Source: Streptococcus sp. 1643
GTDB lineage: Bacteria; Bacillota; Bacilli; Lactobacillales; Streptococcaceae
Direction: 5' to 3'
NCBI RefSeq assembly: GCF_006228325.1
Contig: NZ_CP040231.1
Location: forward strand, 1,809,001 to 1,873,000
DNA length: 64,000 bases
Shown here: positions 45,865-56,361 of the stretch, one piece after another
How positions within the stretch are numbered: position 1 is the stretch's first letter
How the letters are laid out: every line of letters begins with the position of its first letter
The notes under the pieces: generated by a model
What the model was told of the DNA's origin: nothing
The model's database searches: none
The model's input: the letters and a program-made list of their open reading frames with translations, nothing else
Translations under genes and position numbers: made by a program

Positions 45865-48800
45865 TTATTTGTTCAATTTTCTCTTTGCAAATGGTAGCAA
45901 ACCAAGAAGGAGACCAATAAATCCTAGCGATGCAACTGCTGAAGCATCTTGGCTTCCTGTATTTGGAAGGAGTTGCTCATCTGTTGCTGCAGGCGCTTTG
46001 TAGGTACGATCTTGTTCAGTTCCAAGAGTAGGGTTTGTAGCCAAAGGAGCTACACTGCCAGTGTATTCTGGAACTTCATTTACTGCAGGTTCAATCTTTT
46101 CAGCATAGGCTGGAATAGTAGCCACTGCCGGAGCACCACTTTCTGCATAAACTGGAACATTTGCTAGGGCTGGGACGCCACTTTCTGCATAAACTGGAAC
46201 ATTTGCTAGGGCTGGGACGCCACTTTCGCCATAAACTGGAACTTCATTTACGGCTGGAGCTCCGCTTTCTGCATAAGCTGGGACATTCGCTACGGATGGG
46301 GTTCCGCTTTCTGCATAAGCTGGAACATTCACTACGGCTGGAGTGCCATTTTCTCCATAGGCTGGGATATTCGCTACAGCTGGGGTGCCACTTTCTGCAT
46401 AAGGCAGAGCATTGTTTACTATTGGGGTACCACTTTCTGCATAGACTGGGACATTCGCTACGGCTGGAGTGCCACTTTCGCCATAGGCTGGGAGTTCATT
46501 TACAGCAGCTTCTACCGCATTTACACCTTTGTTGTATTCTGGCAACTCTGCAGTTGCAGCTTCTACTGCGTTCACCCCACCTTTAAAGTCTTCAATTTCA
46601 AGAACAGCTGACATAACACTACTTAGAGCCTTAATAGCATCCTCATAGTCGACTAAAGCTTGTTGCAAGTCTTTTACTTGACTATTCTTGTCACCAGAAA
46701 CTTGTAAACTTGATAATTGTGCTTTAATCTTAGCAACTTGCTCTTCTAATTTACTTAGCTCAAGTTTTTTCACATTACTATTTTCTTCCGCAGCTTCCTT
46801 GTCCGCTGCAGCAAGTTTAGCTTGGTCTTGGATTGAGAAATCTTCTTGGCTCATCGCTTCGGCCGGTGTCACCTGATCGCTGTCTTCTGCCAAGAAATCT
46901 GCCAGTAAGTCGGACGCTTCGATATCGCCATCTTCGATAGCTTTCAAGATAGCATCCTTGCCAATCACTTCTTTAGCTGCCTTAATCGCTGCTTCCTTAT
47001 CAGTGATAGTGACATCTTTGTTGATGTCGTCGATTGTCTCTTTTTCAATTTTTTCTAGGGTAGTGATTAAATCTGAGCGAACTTTTGCTGTTGCTTCCGC
47101 TGCTTCCTTATCTGCTGCAGCAAGTTTGGCTTGGTCTTGGCTTGAAAGTTGAGATTGAGTTTTTGCTTCAGCTGGTGTTACTTGATCACTGTCTTCTGTC
47201 AAGAAATCTGCCAGCAAGTCGGACGCTTCGATATCGCCATCTTCGATAGCTTTCAAGATAGCATCCTTGCCAATCACTTCTTTAGCTGCCTTGATGGCTG
47301 CTTCCTTATCAGTGATAGTGGCATCCTTGTTGATGTCATCAATGGTTGATTTTTCGATACCTTCAAGAGCAGTCAACAATTCGCTGTGAGCCTTAGCTTC
47401 TGCAGCTTGCTTAGCTTCTTCCTCTTTCTTAGCCTCCTCGGCTGCTTCCTTATCTGCTGCAGTGAGTTTAGCTTGGTCTTGGCTTGAAAGTTGAGATTGA
47501 GTTTTTGATTCGGCTGGTGTTACCTGATCACTGTCTTCTGCTAAGAAATCTGCCAACAAGTCAGACGCTTCAATGTCACCTTCTTCGATAGCTTTCAAGA
47601 TAGCATCCTTGCCAATCACTTCTTTAGCTGCCTTAATCGCTGCTTCCTTATCAGTGATAGTAGCATCTTTGTTGATGTCGTCGATTGTTGATTTTTCAAT
47701 ACCTTCAAGCGTTGAAAGCAATTCTGTTCGAACTTTTGCTGCTTCTTCCGCTGCTTCCTTGTCGGCCGCAGCAAGTTTAGCTTGGTCTTGACTTGAGAAA
47801 TCGTCTTGGCTCATCGCTTCGGCCGGTGTCACCTGATCGCTGTCTTCTGCCAAGAAATCTGCCAGTAAGTCGGACGCTTCGATATCGCCATCTTCGATAG
47901 CTTTCAAGATAGCATCCTTGCCAATCACTTCTTTAGCTGCCTTGATCGCTGCTTCCTTATCAGTGATAGTGGCATCTTTGTTGATGTCGTCGATTGTCTC
48001 TCTTTCAATTTTTTCTAGGGTAGCGATTAAATCTGAGCGAACTTTAGCTGCATCAACCTGAGCCTCTTTATCAGCTTCATCTAACTTAGCTTGGTCTTCA
48101 TCTGTGAATTCTGATACAGGTTCAGCTACTGTTTTGTGCTCGCTCGTATCTGCTGGCCAGTCTACAATAACATCACCAATCTCCAAATCCTCATCTGCGA
48201 TAGCCTTCAAAAGATTTTCTTTACCAATCTCTTCTTTGGCTTCTTTGATAGCCGCTTCTTTATCGATGATTGAAGCGTCTTTTTTAATATCTTCAATTAC
48301 AGCATTTTCAAGAGATTCTAGGGCTTGAACCAGAGCATCCGTCGCTTGAGAAACTTGTTCTTTGGCATCTTTTTCAGCTTGGTCTAGTAGGGTTTTCTCC
48401 TCAGTAGATAATTTTTTATTAGTTTGAACTTCAGGACCTGTTACCACAGCCTTATCTTCTGCACCTTCTGGCAATTCAGCGATGATATTATCTAAGCTGA
48501 GCTCTCCAGACTCAAGAGTATCTGAAATATACATCTTACCGATATATTCCTTCACAGCTTCAGCTGCATCCTCTTTGTCCTCAATTGCTTCCTTATCCTT
48601 AATATCACTAATAGCCTGTTCCTCAAGTTCATCCAAAGCCTTCATCAACTCTTCTTTGGTCATCTTAGCTGGATTTGTCGCACCAGGATTAGCTGGACTA
48701 GCGTTTTCTGATCCCTTTTCAGTTTGAGCATCGCTCTCCACTTCTGTTCCAGCTTGTGGTTGTGCAGGAGCAACCGCCTGCTCTTCTGCTTTCCCTTCAT

Positions 48801-48894
48801 CTGCCTTAACTACTGAAGGCTGTGAAACGAGTACACTAGCACCCAATACAGCTGCACTTGCTAAACTTGTTAAAATAACTTTCCTCTTGTCCAT
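45865..48894 (-). CDS. LPXTG surface protein with six ~103-residue repeats and short VPxYxESGxP repeats
   Basis: 1009 residues. Signal peptide ~1-32 (ending VVKADEG), an Ala/Glu-rich linker, then six helical repeats of about 103 residues (from ~78). The last four are almost identical around TIDDINKDATITDKEAAIKA and GKDAILKAIEDGDIEASDLL. The pattern recalls DUF1542-type stalk repeats, but the family call is tentative. After a short coiled coil come about a dozen 14-residue units (NVPVYAESGTPAVA) and NEVPEYTG/LATNPTLG, similar to stalks of pneumococcal zinc proteases and glycosidases. It ends LPNTGSQD, a helix and KRKLNK, a sortase A anchor. Likely an adhesin or spacer; ligand unknown. Confidence 0.8.
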   Translation of the reverse strand: MDKRKVILTSLASAAVLGASVLVSQPSVVKADEGKAEEQAVAPAQPQAGTEVESDAQTEKGSENASPANPGATNPAKMTKEELMKALDELEEQAISDIKDKEAIEDKEDAAEAVKEYIGKMYISDTLESGELSLDNIIAELPEGAEDKAVVTGPEVQTNKKLSTEEKTLLDQAEKDAKEQVSQATDALVQALESLENAVIEDIKKDASIIDKEAAIKEAKEEIGKENLLKAIADEDLEIGDVIVDWPADTSEHKTVAEPVSEFTDEDQAKLDEADKEAQVDAAKVRSDLIATLEKIERETIDDINKDATITDKEAAIKAAKEVIGKDAILKAIEDGDIEASDLLADFLAEDSDQVTPAEAMSQDDFSSQDQAKLAAADKEAAEEAAKVRTELLSTLEGIEKSTIDDINKDATITDKEAAIKAAKEVIGKDAILKAIEEGDIEASDLLADFLAEDSDQVTPAESKTQSQLSSQDQAKLTAADKEAAEEAKKEEEAKQAAEAKAHSELLTALEGIEKSTIDDINKDATITDKEAAIKAAKEVIGKDAILKAIEDGDIEASDLLADFLTEDSDQVTPAEAKTQSQLSSQDQAKLAAADKEAAEATAKVRSDLITTLEKIEKETIDDINKDVTITDKEAAIKAAKEVIGKDAILKAIEDGDIEASDLLADFLAEDSDQVTPAEAMSQEDFSIQDQAKLAAADKEAAEENSNVKKLELSKLEEQVAKIKAQLSSLQVSGDKNSQVKDLQQALVDYEDAIKALSSVMSAVLEIEDFKGGVNAVEAATAELPEYNKGVNAVEAAVNELPAYGESGTPAVANVPVYAESGTPIVNNALPYAESGTPAVANIPAYGENGTPAVVNVPAYAESGTPSVANVPAYAESGAPAVNEVPVYGESGVPALANVPVYAESGVPALANVPVYAESGAPAVATIPAYAEKIEPAVNEVPEYTGSVAPLATNPTLGTEQDRTYKAPAATDEQLLPNTGSQDASAVASLGFIGLLLGLLPFAKRKLNK
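46794..48060 (-). repeat. Four ~310-bp near-identical coding repeats
   Basis: The DNA of repeat units 3 to 6 of the surface protein is highly conserved, including third codon positions; one unit has an extra 11-codon Glu/Ala/Lys insertion (near 47395-47440). This suggests gene conversion and copy-number change. Confidence 0.8.
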
Positions 48895-48925
48895 TAGACA
48901 ATGCCCCTTTATAGTTTTTAATATT

Positions 48926-48954
48926 ATTATATTATACTATTCAAAGAACGTCAA
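48926..48954 (-). promoter_or_regulatory. Promoter of the repeat surface protein gene
   Basis: Minus strand: -35 TTGACG (48949-48954), 17-bp spacer, -10 TATAAT (48926-48931). Confidence 0.75.
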
Positions 48955-49009
48955 CTAATTCGATATCCATTTTAAAATTTTATCAACAAGAAGAAAGCCT
49001 GTATGATGT

Positions 49010-50131
49010 TTAAGAGACACTTCCTATCCTTACCCCATCACTGTCTAGTCTGTAGCCATCAATAATCGTATTAACAGCTAAGGCTCCCGAAGCATTGACA
49101 TAGTAATGTTTGCCCGAGACTTGGAACCATTGACTAGCTTTCATCTGGCCAGATTCCTCTAAGTAATACCAAGTTCCCTTGTCTTTAAGCCATCCCGTCT
49201 GCATCTCACCCGAAGCCTTTAGATAATACCAATGAGAGCCATCCTTAATCCATCCAGTTGACATGGCCCCATTTTCTTTTAAATGATACCAATTGCCGTT
49301 AACTTTTTTCCATCCTGTCGCTAGCTTACCATTCTCTCTGTAATACCAACTCCCTCCTTCTTTTTTCCATCCATTCTCTGTATTGCTTAACTCTGCATAC
49401 TGCACATATCTTCTAGAACCGCTATAAGACAAATAACCGAGCCACTTATAACCGTCCTTTTCAAGAACTTGATCATAACTCACACTCTCACCAGCATAAT
49501 AGTAGTCAATAACCTGTCCTGTACTCGACGGTTGGTCCATAATCGGCGATTCCCCCGCGAATACTATTGTCCCACTGGACGGAAGCTCTGAGTTACGAGT
49601 ATTCTCACCCGCACTATGGCTAGTAGATAAATCCTTGAAATGAATAAAACCTGTCATCGAACTAGCCTTGACTTTTCGACGGTTATACTTTTCTCGAACC
49701 CCATAGTTATACTCTTCGATTTCAATCGTATCCCCTGATACATTTGATACCCAGGCCACGTGCCCATAATATCCTTCTGTCGACCAAGCAATAGCCCCAA
49801 CTTCTGGCTTAGTATCCACACGGTAGCCTTCTCGCCTTGCACGATGTCCCCATTCATTCGCATTTCCGTAGGCAGGAGGAATCTCAAAGCCATTTACACT
49901 ACTCAAACGAAAGGCCGCAAAAGAGGTACACTGGCGAGAATACATCCGCCACTGATCGATTTCAACACTACCATTTTTGTAGTGAAGCGGATAGTCATCT
50001 CCACGCGCTACACTATCGGCCTGAACCGATTCTCCACCAAACAAAAAGGTACTTGTAACAAACAAAGTAGCCAGCCCTAAACCCAACTGAGTATATCTAC
50101 TCTTCTTAACTCCTGATTTAAAAAACGTCAT
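49010..50131 (-). CDS. cbpD: CbpD, competence-induced choline-binding murein hydrolase
   Basis: 373 residues. Signal peptide ~1-39 (SVQADSV), a CHAP amidase/endopeptidase domain (~45-165) with catalytic Cys in SRQCTSFAAFRL and His in YGHVAWVSN, then one SH3b-like domain (~185-250), then choline-binding repeats (~252-350: GWKKEGGSWYYRENGKLATG, GWIKDGSHWYYLKASGEMQT and others). In competent cells CbpD lyses sister non-competent cells (fratricide). Pneumococcal CbpD, as I recall, is longer with two SH3b domains, so this is the shorter form. A cin-box-like CCCGAATA lies at 50179-50186. Confidence 0.88.
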   Translation of the reverse strand: MTFFKSGVKKSRYTQLGLGLATLFVTSTFLFGGESVQADSVARGDDYPLHYKNGSVEIDQWRMYSRQCTSFAAFRLSSVNGFEIPPAYGNANEWGHRARREGYRVDTKPEVGAIAWSTEGYYGHVAWVSNVSGDTIEIEEYNYGVREKYNRRKVKASSMTGFIHFKDLSTSHSAGENTRNSELPSSGTIVFAGESPIMDQPSSTGQVIDYYYAGESVSYDQVLEKDGYKWLGYLSYSGSRRYVQYAELSNTENGWKKEGGSWYYRENGKLATGWKKVNGNWYHLKENGAMSTGWIKDGSHWYYLKASGEMQTGWLKDKGTWYYLEESGQMKASQWFQVSGKHYYVNASGALAVNTIIDGYRLDSDGVRIGSVS

Positions 50132-50178
50132 TCATTCTCCTTAATAATATAAATTTCCGAGGTTACCCTCGTTTATAC

Positions 50179-50186
50179 TATTCGGG
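50179..50186 (-). promoter_or_regulatory. Possible late-competence (ComX) box of cbpD
   Basis: Minus strand CCCGAATA, 6/8 of the TACGAATA cin-box, about 50 bp before cbpD. Weaker than the comFA box. Confidence 0.5.
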
Positions 50187-50191
50187 AGAAA

Positions 50192-50218
50192 AAGAAAAAA
50201 GTGAGCAAAGCTCACTTC
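50192..50218 (-). terminator. Terminator after veg
   Basis: Minus strand AAGTGAGC, TTT, GCTCACTT, TTTT. Confidence 0.8.
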
Positions 50219-50230
50219 ATTTTAGGATTC

Positions 50231-50497
50231 TTAGTCTAGATAGCGAATCAAGTTCTTTTCTGTCAAGATATCTGAGTAGGTGAAGGATTCAACATAGACA
50301 TTGGCTTGTTTGTCTCCTTCAACATCCCCAAATTCAACGATAAATAGAGATGGATAAACCTCAATTAGCTTACCCAATCTATTTTTTTGGCGCTTACGGC
50401 CATTCTCCAAAGTCATTTCAACGACTTGTCCCTCATGTGCCTTGATCTCTTCTTTGATTTTTTTCATCTTGGCTACATCTGTAAATGCATCTGACAT
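50231..50497 (-). CDS. veg: Veg family protein
   Basis: 88 residues, the full-length family. It contains the stretch EEIKAHEGQVVEMTLENGRK, then KLIEVYPSLFIVEF. Veg-type proteins (DUF1021) are small SH3-like RNA/DNA-associated proteins; in B. subtilis Veg stimulates biofilm matrix genes. It lies one base after dnaB and ends the gdpP-rplI-dnaB cluster. Confidence 0.85.
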   Translation of the reverse strand: MSDAFTDVAKMKKIKEEIKAHEGQVVEMTLENGRKRQKNRLGKLIEVYPSLFIVEFGDVEGDKQANVYVESFTYSDILTEKNLIRYLD

Positions 50498-50498
50498 T

Positions 50499-51851
50499 TT
50501 ATGCCTCCCTCTTTGAGATACTTGAAAATTTATTGTATTCTTTTTGGAAAATCAATTCCACCGTTCCACGAGCTCCACTACGATTTTTCTCAATAATAAC
50601 CTCAACCTTGTTATTTGGAATTCCTTCCTCTTCTTCACCCGCACGATCGTAGTAGTCGTCACGGTATAGAAAGGCTACAATATCCGCATCCTGCTCGATA
50701 GAACCCGATTCACGAATATCAGACAAGACTGGTCTCTTATCTTGACGCTGTTCCACTCCACGAGATAGCTGACTAAGAGCAATGACTGGAACCTTTAATT
50801 CCTTGGCTAGAATTTTCAACTGACGAGAAATTTCAGAGACTTCTTGTTGGCGGTTCTCACGACCAGTACCTGTGATAAGCTGTAGGTAGTCGATCAAAAT
50901 CAAGCCTAGATTGCCTGTTTCTTGAGCCAGTTTACGTGAGCGAGAGCGAATTTCCGTGATCCGAATCCCTGGCGTATCATCAATATAGATACTCGCGTTG
51001 GCTAGATTCCCTTGAGCAATGGTATATTTTTGCCACTCCTCATCAGTCAATTGACCAGTACGGATAGAATGAGACTCCACCAAACCTTCTGCTGCCAGCA
51101 TACGGTCTACTAGGCTTTCTGCACCCATTTCTAGCGAAAAGATAGCAACCGTCTTGTCCAACTTAGTCCCGATGTTCTGAGCAATGTTCAAGGCAAAGGC
51201 CGTCTTACCAACCGCTGGTCGCGCCGCTAGGATAATTAACTCCTCCTCATGAAGACCTGTCGTCATATGGTCCAAATCACGGTAGCCCGTTGCAATACCT
51301 GTGATATCCGTTGTTTGTTGTGACCGAACTTCTAGGTTCCCAAAGTTGATATTTAGAATATCACGGATGTTCTTGAACCCACTACGATTGGCATTTTCGC
51401 TAACATCAATGAGCCCCTTTTCAGCCTGAGCAATGATTTCATCTGCAGGCTTAGAAGCCTCATAAGCTTGGTTGACAGACTCTGTCAACTTGGAAATCAA
51501 GCGACGTAGCATAGCCTTTTCAGCTACGATTTTAGCATAATATTCTGCATTAGCTGAAGTTGGTACAGAGTTGACAATTTCAACAAGGTAAGACAAGCCA
51601 CCAATATTTTGGAGATCCCCTTGACTATCCAAAATCGTCCGAACCGTCGTCGCATCAATCGCTTCCCCACGATCCGACAAATCTACCATCGCTTGGAAAA
51701 TCAACCGATGAGCATACTTAAAGAAGTCACGAGAATCAATGTATTCTCGGACAAAAACGAGCTTACTCTCATCTATAAAAATAGCCCCCAGAACAGATTG
51801 TTCTGCTAAAATATCCTGAGGTTGAACTCGCAGTTCCTCTACTTCTGCCAT
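50499..51851 (-). CDS. dnaB: Replicative DNA helicase DnaB
   Basis: 450 residues. The N-terminal domain starts RVQPQDILAEQSVLGAIFID, a linker helix follows, and the RecA-like ATPase has Walker A ARPAVGKTAFALNIA (~205-220), Walker B LGLILIDYLQLI (~318) and SRQLKILAKELKVPVIALSQ. DnaC-equivalent replicative helicase that unwinds DNA at forks (DnaB in Gram-negatives). It lies 43 bp after rplI on the same transcript. Confidence 0.96.
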   Translation of the reverse strand: MAEVEELRVQPQDILAEQSVLGAIFIDESKLVFVREYIDSRDFFKYAHRLIFQAMVDLSDRGEAIDATTVRTILDSQGDLQNIGGLSYLVEIVNSVPTSANAEYYAKIVAEKAMLRRLISKLTESVNQAYEASKPADEIIAQAEKGLIDVSENANRSGFKNIRDILNINFGNLEVRSQQTTDITGIATGYRDLDHMTTGLHEEELIILAARPAVGKTAFALNIAQNIGTKLDKTVAIFSLEMGAESLVDRMLAAEGLVESHSIRTGQLTDEEWQKYTIAQGNLANASIYIDDTPGIRITEIRSRSRKLAQETGNLGLILIDYLQLITGTGRENRQQEVSEISRQLKILAKELKVPVIALSQLSRGVEQRQDKRPVLSDIRESGSIEQDADIVAFLYRDDYYDRAGEEEEGIPNNKVEVIIEKNRSGARGTVELIFQKEYNKFSSISKREA

Positions 51852-51894
51852 CTGACTTTCCTTCCTTTTACAATCTTGTCAAGAAGTTGTAAAC

Positions 51895-52347
51895 TTAACC
51901 TTCTTTTACACGAAGATTGATGATACTTGTAACATCTTGGTAGATCTTCACTGGTACATCAATCAAACCTACTGCTCGAATTGGTGCTTGCACTTGAATA
52001 TTGCGTTTGTCAATCTTAATACCAAATTGCTTAAGCAATTCTTCTGCAATCTTCTTGTTGGTGATGGATCCAAATGTACGACCATCTGGTCCAACCTTTT
52101 CAACAAACTCTACAACCGTTTCTTCTGCTTCTAGCTTGGCCTTGATAGCCTTTGCTTCAGCAATCATCTCTGCATGAGCTTTTTCTTCAGATTTTTGTTT
52201 TCCACGCAACTCACCCACTGCTTGAGCAGTCGCTTCCTTAGCCAAATTCTTTTTAATCAGGAAGTTTTGAGCGTAGCCAGTTGGCACTTCCTTGATTTCG
52301 CCTTTTTTCCCTTTTCCTTTGACATCTGCTAAAAAGATTACTTTCAT
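51895..52347 (-). CDS. rplI: 50S ribosomal protein L9
   Basis: 150 residues. The N-terminal domain [20 protein letters not shown] with [13 protein letters not shown] is the rRNA-binding part; a long helix (~40-75) joins it to the C-terminal domain [19 protein letters not shown]. The start overlaps the stop of gdpP by 4 bp. Confidence 0.97.
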   Translation of the reverse strand: MKVIFLADVKGKGKKGEIKEVPTGYAQNFLIKKNLAKEATAQAVGELRGKQKSEEKAHAEMIAEAKAIKAKLEAEETVVEFVEKVGPDGRTFGSITNKKIAEELLKQFGIKIDKRNIQVQAPIRAVGLIDVPVKIYQDVTSIINLRVKEG

Positions 52348-54317
52348 TCTTCTTTCTCCTTTTCCTTTACTTCTTCCAAGATTAGTTGAGTCAATTTTTC
52401 TCCTGCTTCTGTTAGACTCATATTCTCGATTTGCGCGGCAGCTAGATTAAAGTGACCACCGCCACCCAACTCTTCCATAATGCGTTGCACATTGATTTTA
52501 CTACGACTTCGAGCCGAGATAGAGATAAATCCTTGTGTATTTTTTGCTAGAACGAAGCTGGCTTCAATACCTGACATAGCCAGCATAGCATCGGCAGCCT
52601 TACTGATAACAACTGTGTCATAAGACATTGAGTCCTTAGCTCGGGCAATCAAGATATCTGAACCTAACTTACGACCTTGTAAAATGAGTTCATTTACCTC
52701 ACGGTACTCTTCAAAATCTGTCGCAGCAATCTCCTGGATAGCAATACTGTCACTTCCCCGTGTTCTCAGATAGCTAGCCACATCAAAGGTTCGGCTCGTC
52801 ACGCGAGATGTGAAATTCTTGGTATCCAGCATCATACCAGCCATCAAAACACTGGCCTGCATACGACTCAAACGATTTTTCTTAGAATTTTGGAACTGAA
52901 TCAATTCTGTGACCAACTCACTGGCACTACTTGCCCCACTTTCAATATAGGTGATGACTGCATTCTCAGGGAAATCCTGATCACGTCTATGATGGTCAAT
53001 AACAATAGTTTGAGTGAACAAATCATAAAAATCTTTTGACAAAGTCAAAGCCGTCTTGGAATGATCCACCAGAATCAATAATGAACGGTTTGTAACTAGC
53101 TTCATCGCATCTGTAAGAGATAAAAGTTTCGTGATATCTTCTTTCTTCAAGAACTGAATAGCACGTTCGATATCTGCTGGCATATGGTCTGCATCGTAGA
53201 CAGCATAACTGTTCTCGATAATATTACTTGCAAACAACTGCATACCGACAGCAGAGCCCAAAGCATCCATATCTAGATTTTTATGACCGACTACAAAAAC
53301 CTGGTCAACACTTCGAATCTTATCAGAAATGGCTGTCATCATGGCTCTGGTACGTGTACGAGTACGTTTGATAGATGCAGCAGTTCCTCCACCAAAGTAG
53401 ACTGGATTCTTGGTTTCGTTATTTTCCTTGACCACCACCTGGTCACCACCGCGAACTTCTGCTAAGTTCAAGTTGAGCAAGGCAATTTTCCCTATTTCTT
53501 CATGGTTTCCATCACCATAAGAAAATCCCATACTTAAAGTTAGGGGTAGCTGCCTTTGTTTTGATTCTTCTCGGAAAGTATCAATAACAGAGAATTTATC
53601 ATTCATCAATTCCTCTAGTACCGTGTAATCTGTGAATACATAAAAACGATCCATCCCCACACGGCGAGAAAACATAGCATACTTACTAGCAAATTCTGAA
53701 ACAAAATTAGCTACAAAGCTATTGATATGGCTGATATCGGAGTCCGATGTCGCATCCTCCAAATCATCATAGTTATCTACTGAGATGACTCCAATGACTG
53801 GACGACTAGTTACCAATTCGACAGTTGCTTCGTACTCTCCAGAAACATCAAAGAAATACAAAACACCTGAAGCCTTGTCCATATGGACAGCATATCGTGT
53901 TTCGCCCAAGGTAGCATACGAACCTGGATTCCCAACAGAAGCCTTGATGATGGTTCGAATTAACTCAACATCAATTTCCCCTTCTTCAGTAGTTAAAATC
54001 AGCTCAGCATAGGGATTAAACCATTCCACTTCTCCGCTTGATAAGTCTAATTTCAGGACTCCCACCGGCATTTGATCAAGCAAAGTACTCAAGCTATTTT
54101 CGGCTTGGTGATTTACATATTGGATTTGTTCAATTTCGCTCTTTTCATACTGTTTTTTTTGCCAAACGAATAAAAGCAAATAAAGCAGTACAAATAAAAA
54201 CAAAACAGTGATTGTTACAGCAAGATTATGTGAAAAAATAATCAGCAAAGTTAAGATTCCGAAAGTTGCAAGTCCTAGCAAGACTGCAGAAAACGGGATT
54301 AAATTATTTTTTTTCAT
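52344..54317 (-). CDS. gdpP: GdpP, cyclic-di-AMP phosphodiesterase
   Basis: 657 residues from the ATG at 54317 ([20 protein letters not shown]), with AGAGG 6 nt upstream; the open frame extends 35 codons further without support. Two membrane helices (~6-50), a PAS-like domain (~65-150), a degenerate GGDEF domain (~170-300, [12 protein letters not shown]) and a DHH/DHHA1 domain (~330-657) with [16 protein letters not shown] and [11 protein letters not shown]. It hydrolyses c-di-AMP to pApA, adjusting turgor, cell wall and stress functions. Also called Pde1 in pneumococcus. It is coupled to rplI. Confidence 0.95.
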   Translation of the reverse strand: MKKNNLIPFSAVLLGLATFGILTLLIIFSHNLAVTITVLFLFVLLYLLLFVWQKKQYEKSEIEQIQYVNHQAENSLSTLLDQMPVGVLKLDLSSGEVEWFNPYAELILTTEEGEIDVELIRTIIKASVGNPGSYATLGETRYAVHMDKASGVLYFFDVSGEYEATVELVTSRPVIGVISVDNYDDLEDATSDSDISHINSFVANFVSEFASKYAMFSRRVGMDRFYVFTDYTVLEELMNDKFSVIDTFREESKQRQLPLTLSMGFSYGDGNHEEIGKIALLNLNLAEVRGGDQVVVKENNETKNPVYFGGGTAASIKRTRTRTRAMMTAISDKIRSVDQVFVVGHKNLDMDALGSAVGMQLFASNIIENSYAVYDADHMPADIERAIQFLKKEDITKLLSLTDAMKLVTNRSLLILVDHSKTALTLSKDFYDLFTQTIVIDHHRRDQDFPENAVITYIESGASSASELVTELIQFQNSKKNRLSRMQASVLMAGMMLDTKNFTSRVTSRTFDVASYLRTRGSDSIAIQEIAATDFEEYREVNELILQGRKLGSDILIARAKDSMSYDTVVISKAADAMLAMSGIEASFVLAKNTQGFISISARSRSKINVQRIMEELGGGGHFNLAAAQIENMSLTEAGEKLTQLILEEVKEKEKEE

Positions 54318-54420
54318 TCTAAACCTCTTGCGCATTATTATATCACAAAAACCCTTAAAAAGCGACCTTTTAAAAGATGCAAGCCCTTCTTTCATGATTG
54401 ATTTCTCTAACTTCAGACAC

Positions 54421-54447
54421 AAAAAGAGGAGGGAATCATCACCCTCC
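54421..54447 (-). terminator. Terminator after the thiolase gene
   Basis: Minus strand GGAGGG, 8-nt loop, CCCTCC, TCTTTTT. Confidence 0.75.
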
Positions 54448-54473
54448 TACCCACGTGTTCAGATCACTAACAC

Positions 54474-55652
54474 CTAACGTTCCACGATAAGGGCAGTCCC
54501 CATCCCTCCTCCGATACAGAGAGTCGCTAACCCAGTTTTAGCATCACGTTTCATCATCTCATGTACCAGAGTTACTAGGATACGGCAACCGGAAGCCCCA
54601 ATTGGGTGACCAAGAGCAATGGCGCCACCATTGACGTTGACAATATCTGTGTTGAAACCAAGTGTTTTACCAACTGCACAAGCCTGGGCAGCAAAGGCTT
54701 CATTTGACTCAATCAAGTCGAGATCTTCAACTGTCAAATTGCCTTTTTCAAGAGCCTTGCGAGTCGCATAAATCGGTCCACATCCCATCATCTTAGGATC
54801 CAAACCTGCACTTGCATACGAACGAATGCGGGCAATCACTGAAAGTCCTAATTCTTCCACTTTTTCAGAACTCATGATTAAGACAGCTGCTGCCCCGTCA
54901 TTGATTCCTGAAGCATTTCCCGCTGTGACAGAACCGTCTTTTTTGAAAACAGGACCTAGCTTAGACAAACTCTCCAAGCTAGCATCTTTTCTAGGATATT
55001 CATCTGTATCAAAAACGATAGGATCGCCTTTGCGTTGAGGAATGACAACTGGAATAATCTCTTCTTTAAAGCGACCAGATTCTATAGCTGCAACTGCTCG
55101 TTTTTGTGACTCTAAAGCAAGAGCATCTTGCTCTTCTCGACTGACACCATATTCTTCAGCCACATTCTCGGCTGTAATTCCCATATGGTATTCGTTAAAG
55201 GCATCAGACAAACCGTCCTTAATCATGGTATCTACCACTTTTGAATCGCCCATACGGCCGCCCCAACGGAAGCTTGGCAAAACGTATGGAGCCTGACTCA
55301 TGTTTTCTGCACCACCAGCTACGATAATATCTGCATCGCCACATCGAATCGCTTGAGCAGCCAACTGCACGGCCTTCAAACCAGAACCACAAACCTTGTT
55401 GATGGTAAAGGCTGGTGTAAATTCAGGGAGTCCTGCGTGTATGCTCATTTGACGAGCTACGTTTTGACCTAAACCTGCGCCTAGGACATTCCCCATAATC
55501 ACTTCATCTACTAGCTCTGGTTTGACATTGGCTTTTTCCAAAGCACTCTTAATAACCAAAGCTCCCAAATCAACAGCTGAAACATTCTTCAAACTTCCTC
55601 CAAAGGAGCCTATTGGAGTTCGCACTGCCGAAACAATCACCACGTCTTTCAT
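54474..55652 (-). CDS. Acetyl-CoA acetyltransferase (thiolase)
   Basis: 392 residues from the ATG at 55652, behind GGGGGC. The nucleophile Cys is in [20 protein letters not shown] (~88); the C-terminal motifs [20 protein letters not shown] (~345) and [11 protein letters not shown] (~380) hold the His and second Cys. It joins two acetyl-CoA to acetoacetyl-CoA. In streptococci this may feed the mevalonate route or act in fatty-acid breakdown; no linked gene decides. Monocistronic, between hpf and gdpP. Confidence 0.93.
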   Translation of the reverse strand: MKDVVIVSAVRTPIGSFGGSLKNVSAVDLGALVIKSALEKANVKPELVDEVIMGNVLGAGLGQNVARQMSIHAGLPEFTPAFTINKVCGSGLKAVQLAAQAIRCGDADIIVAGGAENMSQAPYVLPSFRWGGRMGDSKVVDTMIKDGLSDAFNEYHMGITAENVAEEYGVSREEQDALALESQKRAVAAIESGRFKEEIIPVVIPQRKGDPIVFDTDEYPRKDASLESLSKLGPVFKKDGSVTAGNASGINDGAAAVLIMSSEKVEELGLSVIARIRSYASAGLDPKMMGCGPIYATRKALEKGNLTVEDLDLIESNEAFAAQACAVGKTLGFNTDIVNVNGGAIALGHPIGASGCRILVTLVHEMMKRDAKTGLATLCIGGGMGTALIVER

Positions 55653-55690
55653 AACTGCCCCCATTTATACCTTTTATAATAATGTAATAC

Positions 55691-55718
55691 AAAAGTGGCT
55701 TACACTGGTGTAAACCAC
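55691..55718 (-). terminator. Terminator of hpf
   Basis: Minus strand GTGGTTTACAC, CA, GTGTAAGCCAC, TTTT: eleven pairs including one G-U. Confidence 0.75.
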
Positions 55719-55733
55719 TTTAAAAATTCTATT

Positions 55734-56282
55734 TTATGATTCTTTCACTTCTAACAAACCAACTTCACCATCTTCACGACGATACAAAACATTTGTTGTT
55801 TGATCTTCTACGTCTACATAGATAAAGAAATCATGTCCCAACAAATCCATTTGAAGAAGCGCTTCTTCTAAATCCATTGGTTTTAAATCAATTTGTTTTG
55901 AACGAACAACTTTTGGTTGCACAACATTTGCATCTTCAACTAGGGCATCTGTAAAGAGTTGGCTTGTCGCAACTTTATTTTTATTTTTACGTTCGATTTT
56001 TGTTTTATTTTTACGAATCTGACGTTCAATTTTATCAGTTACTAGATCGATAGAGCCATACATATCTTGAGAAATATCTTCTGCACGGAGAGTAATAGAT
56101 CCAAGTGGAATCGTTACTTCAACTTTTGCTGTTTTTTCACGGTAAACTTTCAAATTCACACGTGCATCCAACTCTTGCTCAGGTTGAAAATACTTTTCGA
56201 TCTTTTCGAGTTTAGAAACTACATAATCACGAATCGCTTCTGTTACTTCTAGGTTTTCACCACGGATACTATATTTAATCAT
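55734..56282 (-). CDS. hpf: Ribosome hibernation promoting factor, long form
   Basis: 182 residues. The N-terminal domain (MIKYSIRGENLEVTEAIRDY) is the ribosome-binding S30AE part; a linker at ~100-125 joins the C-terminal domain KQIDLKPMDLEEALLQMDLL with GHDFFIYVDVEDQTTNVLYR, which lets the long form pair two 70S into 100S ribosomes. It silences ribosomes in stationary phase. It lies just after comFC, as in pneumococcus. Confidence 0.95.
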   Translation of the reverse strand: MIKYSIRGENLEVTEAIRDYVVSKLEKIEKYFQPEQELDARVNLKVYREKTAKVEVTIPLGSITLRAEDISQDMYGSIDLVTDKIERQIRKNKTKIERKNKNKVATSQLFTDALVEDANVVQPKVVRSKQIDLKPMDLEEALLQMDLLGHDFFIYVDVEDQTTNVLYRREDGEVGLLEVKES

Positions 56283-56361
56283 ATAAGTACCTTCTTTCTA
56301 AACATTTTTGTTTTTCTAACTATATTATAGCGCTTTCATTTTCATTTTGCAAATTTTTTCC

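Noticed and set aside
46161..46586. Plus-strand open frame over the VPxYxESG repeats
   Set aside because: Low-complexity His/Leu repeat opposite the surface protein; no start signals.
46794..48060. Composite repeat or IS element
   Set aside because: Repeats are in-frame protein repeats of about 103 codons, without terminal inverted repeats or transposase.
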